Both the position numbers and the translations under genes were made by a program. Shown here one piece after another: positions 26,615 through 35,861 of a stretch of 64,000 nt of DNA. Location of the stretch: positions 1 to 64,000 of the forward strand of contig UQMK01000006.1 in the NCBI GenBank assembly GCA_900542085.1, read 5' to 3'. The notes below the pieces were generated by a model, which was not told where the DNA came from, ran no database searches, and was given only the letters and a program-made list of their open reading frames with translations. How positions within the stretch are numbered: the first letter of the stretch is position 1; each line of letters begins with the position of its first letter. This DNA comes from an uncultured Collinsella sp. GTDB lineage: Bacteria > Actinomycetota > Coriobacteriia > Coriobacteriales > Coriobacteriaceae.

Positions 26615-26733
26615 ATCCGCACCACGACTCAAAGAAATCCCATACCCTCAAAACAATCGAATTCCGTTTAACGTAAATCAATATCTTATATTGACCAGCA
26701 ACGAAATAGCCGATGATTCATTACCGACAGCGA

Positions 26734-26832
26734 AAACCCGCCAGAGCGAGCAAGGTGCCTTGAAACGAGGCGGCATTGACCTTTTGGTCATGCCGCCGAA
26801 GCTGAAAGGCAGATTGCCGCTCTGGCGGGTTT
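26734..26832. repeat. Long structured inverted-repeat element between ileS and lspA
   Basis: A perfect 15-bp outer stem (26734-26748 with 26818-26832) encloses a second strong hairpin (26769-26781 with 26786-26797, one bulged T, TTTT loop) and two short side arms. Read on the minus strand it ends GGCGGGTTTT, so it can terminate ileS transcription. The complex nested shape is more than a simple terminator needs. It could be a repeated palindromic element or a structured RNA. No protein is encoded. Confidence 0.7.
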
Positions 26833-26845
26833 GCAGCGTCGAGCC

Positions 26846-26873
26846 GTTACGCGGTTTGGTAAAACCGCGTAAC
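26846..26873 (-). other. Hairpin overlapping the ileS stop
   Basis: A perfect 12-bp stem (26846-26857 with 26862-26873) and a 4-base loop start at the ileS stop codon. There is no T-run, so it is probably a 3'-end stabilising structure rather than a terminator. Confidence 0.5.
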
Positions 26874-29674
26874 TACAAGGCTTCGGCGCAACGTTTGCAA
26901 ATATGCGCGTGGCCGTTGTACTCGCCGACGGTGGTGCGGTAATTCCAGCAACGGTCGCAGCACTCGCCCTCGGCAGCCTCAATGGCAACGGAGAGCTCCT
27001 CGCCCTGGGTCAGCTCAACATCGGAGACGATGTAGAACTCGGCCAGGTCGACGGCCTTGTCGCCGGTCAGCAGCGCATACATCTCGGCGGGAACGACCGC
27101 CTTGACGCGGACCTGCTGACTCTTGGTGAAGGTGCCGGCGGAGCGGGCATCCTCAAGGGACTTGGTCACGGCGCTACGGAGCTCGAGCGAGGCCTCGAGC
27201 ACGCCCTCGAACTCATTGGCCTCGTCGACCGTGATGGGCGACTTGTACCAATCGAGCATCGCGGCGTACTTCTGGTGGTCGACGCAGCCGGCGGGCGCAT
27301 AGGCCATGGCCTCGTCGACGGTGTAGGACAGGATCGGCTGCAGGTCGCGCATGAGCATCGAGAAGAGCTCGGCGAGCACGGTCTGGGCGCTGCGGCGCTC
27401 GAGCGAGCCGGGCTTGTCGCAGTACAGACGGTCCTTCAGGGCGTCGAGGTACACGTTGGAAAGCTCGGTAACAACAAAGTCGTAGAGCGCACGGTAGGCG
27501 CGCGGGAACTCGTAGCAAGAGTAAGCGTCGTCGACCTCGGCCTGGACCTGGGTCAGGCGGGCAACCATGAGCTTGTCGAGCGGCAGCAGGTCGGCAAAGG
27601 CAACGCCGTCGGTCTCGGGCTCAAACTGACCCTCGAGCTCGGAGAGCAGGAAGCGCAGCGTGTTACGGAAGCGACGGTAGGCATCGGACGTACGAGCAAG
27701 GATCTCGTGGTCGATGGAAACGTCGGAGCTGGTATCGACGGATGCAACCCACAGACGGATGATATCGGCGCCCATCTCGTCGCAGACCTTGTTGGGGTCG
27801 ATGACGTTGCCGAGCGACTTGGACATCTTGCGGCCCTGGCCATCGAGTGTGAAGCCCTGAGAGACGACCGCCTTGTACGGAGCATGGCCGTTGGCACCCA
27901 CCGAGGTGAGCAGCGAGCTCTGGAACCAACCGCGGTGCTGGTCGGATCCCTCGAGATACACGTCCGCCGGGTACTCAAGCTCGGGGCGATACTCGCAGAC
28001 GGCCTTCCAGGAAACGCCGGAGTCCCACCACACATCGAGGATGTCCTTATCGGCCTTGAGGTGATGGCCGCCGCACTTGGGGCAGACGCAAGCCTCGCCC
28101 AGGTAGCTCTCGGGAGCGTCAGTAAACCAGGCGTCGGAGCCCTTCTCGTGGAAGAGCTTGATGACGGCGTCGAGCGTGGCGTCGTTCATGACCTTCTCGC
28201 CGCAGTCGGCGCAGGTGTAGCTGGGGATAGGCACGCCCCAGTTGCGCTGGCGGCTGATGCACCAGTCGGGACGCTGCTCGACCATGGCGCCAATGCGGTT
28301 GGCGGCATGGGCCGGATACCACTTGACGTTCTCGCGGACCTCCTTGCCGGCCTGCTCACGCAAACCGGTCTTGTCCATCGAGACAAACCACTGGTCGGTA
28401 GCACGGAAGAGCACCGGGTGCTTGCAGCGCCAGCAGTGCGGATAGCTGTGCGTGATCTTCTTCTCGAGGATCAGGGTGCCGCGCTCGCGCAGGAACTCGA
28501 TGATATGCGGGTTGGCCTCGTCGGTATCCATGCCGCTGAAGGGGCCGCCGGTACCAAACTCCTCGCCGGTGTAGAACTTGCCGTCGTCATCAACCGGCAT
28601 GCAGATGTCGGTGATGCCTTCCTTGAGGCAGGCGAAGTAGTCGTCGACGCCGTGGCCGGGCGAGTTGTGGACGATACCGGTACCGTCATCGACACCGACG
28701 TAGTCGGCCAGGAGCGCCACGCCCTCAACACCGTCAAAGATCGGCTGCTTGTAGTGGATGTGGTGGAAGGTCTCGGCGGGAACCACATAGGGCTTACCGT
28801 CGACCACAACCGGGGTGTACTCCCAGCCAAACTCCTCGCAGCACTTGGGAGCCAGGTCCTCGAGCATGACCTCGGCGCGGCCGTCGTGCTCAACGGCGAC
28901 GTAGGCGGCGCCGGGCTTGAGAGAAACGGCCTGGTCGGAGGGGATGGTCCACGGCGTGGTCGTCCAGATGATAAAGTCAACCGGGCCGTCGAAGTTCTCG
29001 AGGCCGGCGGGCTTGGAGGTCATCTCAAAGCGCACGAAGATGGACGGGCTCGTCTCGTCGGAGTACTCAATCTCGGCCTCAGCAAGTGCGGTATGGCAGT
29101 GCTTGCACCAGTGGACGGGCTTGTGGCCGCGATAGATCATGCCCTTGTCGAACATGGCCTTGAAAACCTCGATGTCGGCGGCGTCATGCTGGTGATAGAG
29201 CGTCAGATAGGGGTTGTCCCAATCGCCGAGCACGCCCAGGCGACGGAAGCCAGCCTTCTGCAGCTCGATGTTCTCGACAGCGAACTTGTTGCAAAGCTCG
29301 CGGATCTTAGCCGTGGAGGTCTGGTTGAACTTCTCGGTGCCGAGCTTCTCCTCGACCTTATGCTCGATCGGCTGGCCATGGCAGTCCCAACCGGGGACAT
29401 AGGGAACCTCATAGCCCTGCATCATCCAGTAACGGTTGATCATGTCCTTGGAGATCTTGTTCATGGCGTGGCCGATGTGGATCGGGCCGTTGGCGTACGG
29501 AGGGCCGTCGTGCAGCACGAACTTCTTGTGACCCTCGTTCTTCTTCAGAACCTGCTCGTAGACCTTGTTGTCCTGCCAGTCCTTGAGTCGCTTGGGCTCG
29601 GACTTGGAAAGACCGGCACGCATGGGAAAACCGGTCTTGGGCAGATTCATCGTCTGCTTGTACTCGTTTGCCAC
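26873..29674 (-). CDS. ileS: Isoleucyl-tRNA synthetase
   Basis: Class I synthetase that charges tRNA-Ile and edits valine. The 933-residue protein has the HIGH motif in GPIHIGHAMN, the CP1 editing domain, the KMSKS motif in GRKMSKSLGN, and a C-terminal zinc-binding segment CCDRCWNY ... CKRC. The start is GTG at 29674, preceded by AAAGGGG, which lies after the leader terminator. ATG-like starts further upstream would be inside the leader. It is controlled by an Ile T-box. Confidence 0.96.
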   Translation of the reverse strand: MANEYKQTMNLPKTGFPMRAGLSKSEPKRLKDWQDNKVYEQVLKKNEGHKKFVLHDGPPYANGPIHIGHAMNKISKDMINRYWMMQGYEVPYVPGWDCHGQPIEHKVEEKLGTEKFNQTSTAKIRELCNKFAVENIELQKAGFRRLGVLGDWDNPYLTLYHQHDAADIEVFKAMFDKGMIYRGHKPVHWCKHCHTALAEAEIEYSDETSPSIFVRFEMTSKPAGLENFDGPVDFIIWTTTPWTIPSDQAVSLKPGAAYVAVEHDGRAEVMLEDLAPKCCEEFGWEYTPVVVDGKPYVVPAETFHHIHYKQPIFDGVEGVALLADYVGVDDGTGIVHNSPGHGVDDYFACLKEGITDICMPVDDDGKFYTGEEFGTGGPFSGMDTDEANPHIIEFLRERGTLILEKKITHSYPHCWRCKHPVLFRATDQWFVSMDKTGLREQAGKEVRENVKWYPAHAANRIGAMVEQRPDWCISRQRNWGVPIPSYTCADCGEKVMNDATLDAVIKLFHEKGSDAWFTDAPESYLGEACVCPKCGGHHLKADKDILDVWWDSGVSWKAVCEYRPELEYPADVYLEGSDQHRGWFQSSLLTSVGANGHAPYKAVVSQGFTLDGQGRKMSKSLGNVIDPNKVCDEMGADIIRLWVASVDTSSDVSIDHEILARTSDAYRRFRNTLRFLLSELEGQFEPETDGVAFADLLPLDKLMVARLTQVQAEVDDAYSCYEFPRAYRALYDFVVTELSNVYLDALKDRLYCDKPGSLERRSAQTVLAELFSMLMRDLQPILSYTVDEAMAYAPAGCVDHQKYAAMLDWYKSPITVDEANEFEGVLEASLELRSAVTKSLEDARSAGTFTKSQQVRVKAVVPAEMYALLTGDKAVDLAEFYIVSDVELTQGEELSVAIEAAEGECCDRCWNYRTTVGEYNGHAHICKRCAEAL

Positions 29675-29717
29675 GGTACCCCTTTCATGTCGTGGGCGCG
29701 CACGCCCGTTGGGCACC

Positions 29718-29754
29718 AAAAAAGCGCCCGTCCCTACAAGCTGGGACGAAGCGC
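29718..29754 (-). terminator. Regulated terminator of the ileS T-box
   Basis: On the minus strand GCGCTTCGTCCC (29743-29754) folds onto GGGACGGGCGC (29724-29734) with a small internal mismatch, followed by T6. It lies between the T-box sequence and the ileS ribosome binding site. Confidence 0.8.
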
Positions 29755-30010
29755 CACAAAACGGACTGTACGCCCGCAAAAGCTCTTCGTTTAACCACCC
29801 AGCTTAGATGCCCTCGCCCGCGTATTCGCGCGCTCGCATCCGTTACTCGGCTGGCCTGTATCGACGACCATCTCGGCGATATCTACTAAGACGAGCCTGT
29901 GCGACGCGTCCGTTGGGACCGCAGCTCCGGGGTGATTTTCATCGGTCGCATGCACGGGTTCTCAGCGCTCCCCGCTCTCTGTAACATGCGGACGGCCGAC
30001 TACTCGTCCC
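29718..30010 (-). promoter_or_regulatory. T-box riboswitch (isoleucine) leader of ileS
   Basis: The ileS leader has the hallmarks of a transcription-attenuating T-box. The stem I segment has AGAGAGCGGGG and GCTGAGAACCC. The specifier region GAAAATCACC presents the Ile codon ATC at 29934-29936. The T-box-like segment GGGTGGTTAAACG (29788-29800) offers TGGT to pair with the ACCA end of tRNA-Ile. A terminator follows. Uncharged tRNA-Ile should promote read-through. The T-box core departs from the common GGGTGGNACCGCG form. Confidence 0.85.
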
Positions 30011-30160
30011 CATCAACGCTTACGCGGAGTATGCTAGCACGTTCCGCGCCGGCGAAAAACCCTCAACACTGGTTTTATACGTTCGAAATTTCTCGCGGCT
30101 GTGGACCTTCTCTTGGAGCAAAATACCTGAAAGCACTTTATCGAACGAAAGAAGGTTGCT

Positions 30161-31249
30161 ATGCGAACCATTGGAATGAGTGATTATACCGTCGGCGAAG
30201 ACTGCTTTGACGAGCTGCCCGGCGCGCTGGCCGAGTACGGAGCGACCAAGGTCGCCATCATCGGTGGCAAGCGAGCCCTGGCTGCAGCGCTACCAGGGCT
30301 CGAGGCGGCACTTGAAGATACCGATGTCGAGGTCCTGGAGACGCGCGTCTACGGTACCAACAGTACGCGTGCCAATATCGCCAAGGTCGTAAACTCCCCC
30401 GCCTGCCAGGAAGCCGACGTGCTCATTGCTTGCGGCGGCGGCAAGGCGCTCGATACCGTCAAGACGGCGGCCATCGAGCTCAAGAAGATCGTCTTTACCG
30501 TGCCGACGATCTGCTCCAACTGCTCCGCCGCGACCGCCATTGCCGTTGTCTACAACGACGACGGCTCGCTCGAGGGCTATTCGTACCCCAACCGCCCCGC
30601 GCACATCTTCATCAACCCCAAGATCATCGCCGAGGCACCGGCAGAGTACTTCTGGGCCGGCGTGGGCGATGCCCTGTCTAAGCAGCCCGAGGTCGAGTAC
30701 GCCACGAGCGCCGGTAATTTGGAGCACACCGCCGGTCTTGGCCTGGCACTCGCCCACACCTGCTCCGAGCCGCTGTTTACCTATGGCGTCCAGGGTCTTG
30801 AGGACGTGCGCCAGGACCTGTCGACCGAGGCCGTCAAGCAGATCGCGCTCGACATCGTGGTCAACACGGGCTATGTCTCGAACCTGACCAACCAGAACGA
30901 TTACTACTACAACTCGAGCGTGGCGCACGCGTTCTACAACGCCACCTGCAGCATTCCACGTGAGGGCACCTACCTGCACGGCGAAGTCGTAAGCCTGGGC
31001 GTGCTCGTCCTGTTTGCCTATACGGGCGATACCGAGAACCTTGTGCGCTACGCCGCCTTTAACAAGCAGATGGGCCTGCCCGTGACGCTTGAGCAGGTCG
31101 GGCTTTCCGAGGCCGACATCCCTGCCCTGTGCGAATACGCGCACGCCACCAACGAGTGGAAGCAGGGCAACCCTGAGCCCTTCACTGACGAAAAGTTCGC
31201 CGCCGCCATCAAGGCCGCCAACGCCTACGGCCACTCTATCCTGGCCTAA
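30161..31249 (+). CDS. gldA: Glycerol dehydrogenase-like iron/zinc alcohol dehydrogenase
   Basis: A 362-residue NAD-dependent dehydrogenase of the GldA branch of the iron-containing alcohol dehydrogenases, which oxidises glycerol to dihydroxyacetone in its best-known members. Features include the nucleotide-binding segment CGGGKALDTVK and metal ligands expected at Asp in GVGDALSKQPE, His in VAHAFYN and His in GTYLHGEVVSLG. GAAGG precedes the ATG. The gene is a single plus-strand unit with its own terminator. Specificity for glycerol is inferred. Confidence 0.85.
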   Translation: MRTIGMSDYTVGEDCFDELPGALAEYGATKVAIIGGKRALAAALPGLEAALEDTDVEVLETRVYGTNSTRANIAKVVNSPACQEADVLIACGGGKALDTVKTAAIELKKIVFTVPTICSNCSAATAIAVVYNDDGSLEGYSYPNRPAHIFINPKIIAEAPAEYFWAGVGDALSKQPEVEYATSAGNLEHTAGLGLALAHTCSEPLFTYGVQGLEDVRQDLSTEAVKQIALDIVVNTGYVSNLTNQNDYYYNSSVAHAFYNATCSIPREGTYLHGEVVSLGVLVLFAYTGDTENLVRYAAFNKQMGLPVTLEQVGLSEADIPALCEYAHATNEWKQGNPEPFTDEKFAAAIKAANAYGHSILA

Positions 31250-31255
31250 CCGGCC

Positions 31256-31297
31256 AAAACCGCCACAAAGGGGACAGTTCCTTTGTGGCGGTTTTTT
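31256..31297. terminator. GGGGAC-loop hairpin terminator of gldA
   Basis: A perfect 15-bp stem (31256-31270 with 31281-31295) with loop GGGACAGTTC, followed by a T-run on the plus strand. It has the same design as the hairpin at 23596-23632. Confidence 0.85.
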
Positions 31298-31751
31298 ATT
31301 GCTGTAACATGCTCGAGTCGAATTCGCTTGCCGGGATCACGCGGTAGCCGTGGCGCAGGAGCAGGTCAACGAAGACACCGTTACCCGTTGTGAGCGTGCC
31401 GCTGAAGGATCCGTCGTAGATATGGCCCACGCCGCACGACGGACTACGATCCTGCAAAATGCACGCGGAAATCTCGGACGGCCCACCCGCCTGCTCACAC
31501 ATATCGAGCGCACGTTGAGCGCCCAGGCGGAATTCCCGGTCAACGGACACGCCCTCGCAGGTACGAACCTCGCCGTTCACAATCTCGGACGGCTTGCGCG
31601 GCGTGGGCAGGCCCCCAAAGACCTCAGGGCACACCAAGAGGACCTCGGTCCCCGTACGCTCGCAGGCCTCGACCAGCTCGCGATGGTAGTTGTCGAGCCC
31701 GTTATACTTGCAGCTCTCGCCCATCAAACAGGCACTCACCACGATCTTCAT
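31296..31751 (-). CDS. DUF523 (YbbK-like) protein
   Basis: A 151-residue cysteine-containing protein of the DUF523 family. Recognised from VVSACLMGESCKYNG at the N-terminus, CPEVFGGLPTPRKPSE, and LQDRSPSCG. The conserved cysteines suggest a thiol or metal site, and 2-thiouracil desulfurase activity has been reported for some members. The ATG at 31751 has GAGGG seven bases upstream, and the ATG two codons earlier is too close to it. It lies after the ftsH terminator. Confidence 0.85.
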   Translation of the reverse strand: MKIVVSACLMGESCKYNGLDNYHRELVEACERTGTEVLLVCPEVFGGLPTPRKPSEIVNGEVRTCEGVSVDREFRLGAQRALDMCEQAGGPSEISACILQDRSPSCGVGHIYDGSFSGTLTTGNGVFVDLLLRHGYRVIPASEFDSSMLQQ

Positions 31752-31765
31752 ATGCATCCCTCTCA

Positions 31766-31805
31766 AGCAAAACGCCCCATTTGAGATAGGCACTCAAATG
31801 GGGCG
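31766..31805 (-). terminator. Terminator of ftsH
   Basis: A perfect 13-bp stem (31773-31785 with 31793-31805) with a 7-base loop, followed by T4 on the minus strand. Confidence 0.75.
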
Positions 31806-31832
31806 TCGATATTTACTGTCCCGAACGCAACG

Positions 31833-33740
31833 CTATTGCTGCTTAGGCATCAGCGGATTTTCGCGCGTGAGGAGGTTCATAAACTCCTCGCCGGTGATCG
31901 TCTCCTTCTTGTACAGATAACGAGCCAGCTCGTGGAGCTTGAACTTGTTCTCCTTCAGGATCTGCAGGGCGCGGTCGTGCGCATCCTCGATCAGCTTGGC
32001 GACAATCGCGTCCACGCGCTCGGCCGTACCGGGGGCGCAGGTGAGCGACGTGTCCTGGTTGAGGTACGCGTTCTGGACGGTACCGAGTGCCATCATGCCA
32101 AACTCATCGGACATACCAAAGCGCGTCACCATGTTGCGGGCGAGCTTGGTTGCCTGCTCGATATCGTTGGCGGCGCCGGTCGTCATCTCGCCAAAGATGA
32201 GCTCCTCGGCTGCACGGCCACCGCAGTAGACCGCAAGCTTGTCCAGGACCTCCTGGCGCGTGGTCAGGAAGCGCTCGTCCTCCTCGACCTGCATGGTGTA
32301 GCCCAGAGCGCCGCTCGTGCGCGGCACGATGGTGATCTTGGTAACCGGCGCGGAACCCTTTTGGCGGGCAGCGACGATGGCATGACCGATCTCGTGGTAG
32401 GAAACGACCTGCTTCTCGTGGTCGGAAAGCACCGTGGACTTACGCTGCTGGCCGGCAATGACGACCTCCACCGACTCCTCGAAGTCGTCCTGGGTCGCGC
32501 GCTTGCGGCCTTCGCGAACAGCGCGCAGGGCACCCTCGTTGATGATATTGGCAAGGTCGGCGCCCGAGGCACCGGGCGTGGCGCGGGCAATAGCGGTCAG
32601 GTCGATCGGCGGCTGCGTCTTCACGCTCTTGGCATGCAGCTCGAGGATGTTCTTGCGGCCAGTCAGGTCGGGCAGCTCAACGGGAATGCGGCGGTCAAAA
32701 CGACCGGGGCGCAGCAGGGCGGGATCGAGGCTGTCGGGACGGTTGGTCGCAGCGAGGACGACGATGCCCTTGTGGTTATCGAAGCCGTCCATCTCGGTCA
32801 GCAGCTGGTTGAGCGTCTGCTCGCGCTCGTCGTTGCCACTAAAGCCGCCGCCATCGCGCTTCTTGCCGATGGTATCGATCTCATCGATAAAGACGATACA
32901 CGGGGCCTTTTCCTTGGCCTGCTTAAACAGGTCACGAACCTTGGCGGCACCGCGGCCGACGAACATCTCGACGAACTCAGAACCCGAAATGCTAAAGAAC
33001 GGAACGCCCGCCTCACCGGCAACGGCCTTGGCGAGCAGGGTTTTACCGGTACCCGGAGGGCCGACAAGGAGGGCACCGCGCGGCAGCTTGGCGCCAATTT
33101 CCTCGTAGCGCTGCGGCTTCTCCAGAAAGTCGACGACCTCCTTAAGGGATTCCTTGGCCTCTTCCTGGCCTGCAACATCCTTAAAGGTCACGCCCACATC
33201 TTTGGAGGCGATAACGCGAGCGCCGGACTTACCCAGTCCGCCGCCGCCAAAGCCACCACCGCCAAAGTTCATCGACGGACCGTCTTCGCCCATGGCCTTC
33301 TTCATACGGCGGTTGAGCCACCAGCCGATGAGGAAGAAAATCGCCATGGGAAGAATGAGGGTGAGCAGGTAGTAGGTCATCAGACCCGAGTTCTTATCGG
33401 GAACGACCGACTCAAGCGAGGCACCAGATTCAAGCACGCGATCGGTAAAGCCCGCATCATTCGGCACACCGGTCGTCTTGTAGGCGATGTTCTCGTCCTC
33501 GCCCTTCTTGGTGTAATAAATCGTGTAATCGTCCGTGTTGTACTCAACCTTGTCAACGCTCTTCTTATCGAGCGCTTTGACAAACGTCGAGTAATCGGTC
33601 TTCGTAATCTGCTGCGTGTGACCGATGTTGGGGAACAGAACGGTCGAGAGCACGAGGTAGACGACGAAGGCGATGAGCACGTAGAGGATCATATTCCGTC
33701 TACGTTTGTTGTCATCCATCTCCATCTGCTTGAACTCCAT
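31833..33740 (-). CDS. ftsH: ATP-dependent zinc metalloprotease FtsH
   Basis: Membrane-bound AAA+ protease that degrades misassembled membrane proteins and regulators. The 635-residue protein has two membrane helices (about 17-37 and 121-141), a Gly-rich linker (about 158-172), Walker A GPPGTGKT (227-234), Walker [10 protein letters not shown], the second region of homology, and the zinc site HEIGH. Length is normal. No convincing Shine-Dalgarno precedes the ATG at 33740, and an in-frame ATG at 33725 is an alternative. Confidence 0.96.
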   Translation of the reverse strand: MEFKQMEMDDNKRRRNMILYVLIAFVVYLVLSTVLFPNIGHTQQITKTDYSTFVKALDKKSVDKVEYNTDDYTIYYTKKGEDENIAYKTTGVPNDAGFTDRVLESGASLESVVPDKNSGLMTYYLLTLILPMAIFFLIGWWLNRRMKKAMGEDGPSMNFGGGGFGGGGLGKSGARVIASKDVGVTFKDVAGQEEAKESLKEVVDFLEKPQRYEEIGAKLPRGALLVGPPGTGKTLLAKAVAGEAGVPFFSISGSEFVEMFVGRGAAKVRDLFKQAKEKAPCIVFIDEIDTIGKKRDGGGFSGNDEREQTLNQLLTEMDGFDNHKGIVVLAATNRPDSLDPALLRPGRFDRRIPVELPDLTGRKNILELHAKSVKTQPPIDLTAIARATPGASGADLANIINEGALRAVREGRKRATQDDFEESVEVVIAGQQRKSTVLSDHEKQVVSYHEIGHAIVAARQKGSAPVTKITIVPRTSGALGYTMQVEEDERFLTTRQEVLDKLAVYCGGRAAEELIFGEMTTGAANDIEQATKLARNMVTRFGMSDEFGMMALGTVQNAYLNQDTSLTCAPGTAERVDAIVAKLIEDAHDRALQILKENKFKLHELARYLYKKETITGEEFMNLLTRENPLMPKQQ

Positions 33741-33817
33741 CTACTGGGGTTGATAATGCTAACTAGAATACCCAACCCGGACGGCGATAAACCGACGCCG
33801 GGCACGAAAGGACAGAG

Positions 33818-34303
33818 ATGGCATCACTTGAAGTCGGCAAGGTTCAGATCTATACGGGCGACGGCAAGGGCAAAACCACGGCTGCGCTGGGATTGGCGAT
33901 GCGCGCCAAAGGTTATGGGCTCGACGTACTCATGCTGCAGTTTGCCAAGAAGCTGCACTGCGCCGAGCACGACACCGCGCCGCGCCTGGGACTGCGCATT
34001 GTACAGGCCGATCGCGACACACCCGAGGCCTGCGCCGAGCAGATCATGGAGCTCGCACGCGAGCAGATATCACAGGTCGACGTTCTGATTTTGGACGAAC
34101 TCGGCGAAGCGATGCGCCGCGGATTCGTGACGCGCGAGGATGTGGAGGGACTGATCGCGCTGAAGCCTGCCACCACGGAGCTCGTGCTCACCGGCCGCGG
34201 GCTGCTGCCTCTCGCGGACCTCGCCGACCTAGTCACCGAAATGCGCCCCGTCAAACACTACTTCGACGAAGGCCTCCTAGCCCGTCAAGGCATCGAATAC
34301 TAA
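33818..34303 (+). CDS. cobO: Cob(I)alamin adenosyltransferase (CobA/CobO type)
   Basis: Adenosylates cob(I)alamin or a corrinoid precursor from ATP. The 161-residue protein has a P-loop GDGKGKTT (14-21) and the family segment VLILDELGEAMRRGFV. It is shorter at the N-terminus than E. coli BtuR (about 196). AAAGGA precedes the ATG. It stands alone on the plus strand, so in this context it may serve corrinoid salvage rather than a biosynthetic cluster. Confidence 0.9.
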   Translation: MASLEVGKVQIYTGDGKGKTTAALGLAMRAKGYGLDVLMLQFAKKLHCAEHDTAPRLGLRIVQADRDTPEACAEQIMELAREQISQVDVLILDELGEAMRRGFVTREDVEGLIALKPATTELVLTGRGLLPLADLADLVTEMRPVKHYFDEGLLARQGIEY

Positions 34304-34316
34304 TTGATCCAAAGGG

Positions 34317-34376
34317 GACGGAGGAAAACGGACCATCGACATCAAGACGGAGAGAAATGATCCGTTTTCCTCCGTC
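34317..34376. terminator. Long-stem hairpin between cobO and the MATE gene
   Basis: A perfect 16-bp inverted repeat (34317-34332 with 34361-34376) with a 28-base loop lies between two converging genes. It begins at a GGGGACGG core. No long T-run follows, so terminator function is likely from position rather than from the classic signature. Confidence 0.6.
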
Positions 34377-34388
34377 TCATACGGATCA

Positions 34389-35738
34389 TTAGGCGGTGGC
34401 GCGGCCGAGCCAGTTGCCGCTATGGTGGTAGATGGTGAACATCGTGGCGGTGATGAGCCAGGTTACAGGGTAGACCAGCAGCAGGTGCTCAAGCGACGGA
34501 TCGAACGGCATAATCGCAAACACCCAGATCACCCTGAGCACGACGGTGCCAAAAATCGTGAGCAGCATGGGCTGCAAGCTCACGCCGGCACCACGAATGG
34601 AGCCCGACGCGTTCTCGATAATCGAGAAAATCGCGTAGAACGGCGCAATGAAATGAAGAATCGTCGTGGTATACGCCGAAATCGAAGCATCGTCGACAAA
34701 CAGACGCGACAACGGACCCGAGAATACCAGCAGCACGGCAGACAGGCCGCCAATGAGCATAAACGACAGCACGAGCGACGTATGGTAGCCCTTGCGCATG
34801 CGCTCGTAGTTGCGCGCGCCAAAGTTCTGTGCCGAGAACGTGGTGATCGACACGCCAAGCGCCTCGGTAACCATCCAGACGATGCCATCCAAGCGGCCCG
34901 AAAGACCCCACGCCGTGGTGACATCGGCACCAAACGAATTGACCGACACCTGAATCAAAACGTTGGAAATCGAATACGCAGCAGACTGAAAGCCAAGCGG
35001 CAGACCACACGAGATCATGCTCTTGCAAATGCCAGGATCAATGCCGAGTTTGGACAGTGAAAGCCGCCACGCACCCGGTGCGTGCATCATACGAATCACG
35101 ATCATCGTGGCGTTAGAGCAAATGGTCAGTGCCACCGCGATACCGCAGCCCAGAGCCTCCATATGAAGCACGGCAACGAAGATGACATCCAGCACCGCAT
35201 TAACAAGGCAGCCGGAAGCGATAATCACAGCAGGCCCGCGCGTGTCGCCCACGGCGCGCAGCAGTGCCGTTCCCATATTGAGCAGCAGCGCCGCAACCAT
35301 GGCGGCAAAATAGCAACGAGCATATGCCACGCCCTCGGCCAATAGTTCATGCGGCGTGTTCATAAGCACCAGCATGGGCTCAACGAACACTATGCCAAGA
35401 ATCGAGAAAACGATACCGCCCACCAACGCGAGCGTCATGGCCGTATGGACCGAACGACTCAGCCGCTCATCATCGTGCTGGCCAAAATACTGACCGGTAA
35501 TGACCGCGCAGCCGGCGCCAACACCAACGCAAAAGCCAATGCAGAGCTCGGTAAGCACCATCGTGGCTTGAATGCCACCCAGTGCGAGTTTGCCGCCAAA
35601 CTGGCCGACGATATACGTACCGATGAGCGTGTAGGCCTGCTGAAAAAACGAACTAAAAAAGATGGGAACGCACAGCGAAAGCAGCTGCTGCCAAATAACA
35701 CCCTGCGTTACATCGATAGCCGTAGATTTCTTAGCCAC
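34389..35738 (-). CDS. MATE-family multidrug/Na+ antiporter
   Basis: A 449-residue polytopic transporter with about twelve hydrophobic segments in two halves, belonging to the DinF/NorM-like MATE superfamily (LGGIQATMVLTELCIGFCVGVGAG and similar segments). Members export cationic drugs or metabolites using Na+ or H+ gradients. The start is GTG at 35738 with GGGGAGGG upstream. An ATG at 35771 has no site. The substrate cannot be predicted. Confidence 0.9.
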   Translation of the reverse strand: MAKKSTAIDVTQGVIWQQLLSLCVPIFFSSFFQQAYTLIGTYIVGQFGGKLALGGIQATMVLTELCIGFCVGVGAGCAVITGQYFGQHDDERLSRSVHTAMTLALVGGIVFSILGIVFVEPMLVLMNTPHELLAEGVAYARCYFAAMVAALLLNMGTALLRAVGDTRGPAVIIASGCLVNAVLDVIFVAVLHMEALGCGIAVALTICSNATMIVIRMMHAPGAWRLSLSKLGIDPGICKSMISCGLPLGFQSAAYSISNVLIQVSVNSFGADVTTAWGLSGRLDGIVWMVTEALGVSITTFSAQNFGARNYERMRKGYHTSLVLSFMLIGGLSAVLLVFSGPLSRLFVDDASISAYTTTILHFIAPFYAIFSIIENASGSIRGAGVSLQPMLLTIFGTVVLRVIWVFAIMPFDPSLEHLLLVYPVTWLITATMFTIYHHSGNWLGRATA

Positions 35739-35861
35739 ACGCCCTCCCCAAAAGCGCACGTCATACAACAAAACATCAATTGAACGGCAAAGCCATTATC
35801 AGCTTAACACCAACCGAAGACAGCAGAAACGCCCTTGGCGGCAAAGCTCGAGAGCACCCCG

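Noticed and set aside
26903..29794. 963-residue plus-strand open frame opposite ileS
   Set aside because: Shadow of ileS caused by codon bias. The minus strand encodes an unmistakable synthetase with HIGH and KMSKS motifs.
29911..29927. Plus-strand TTGGGACCGCAG resembling a T-box core for the gldA gene
   Set aside because: It is the complement of part of the ileS T-box stem I. No terminator or specifier is oriented toward gldA.
34317..34376. Attachment site or integron-type attC at the cobO/MATE junction
   Set aside because: It is a simple perfect inverted repeat between converging genes. No integrase and no attC-like core sites.
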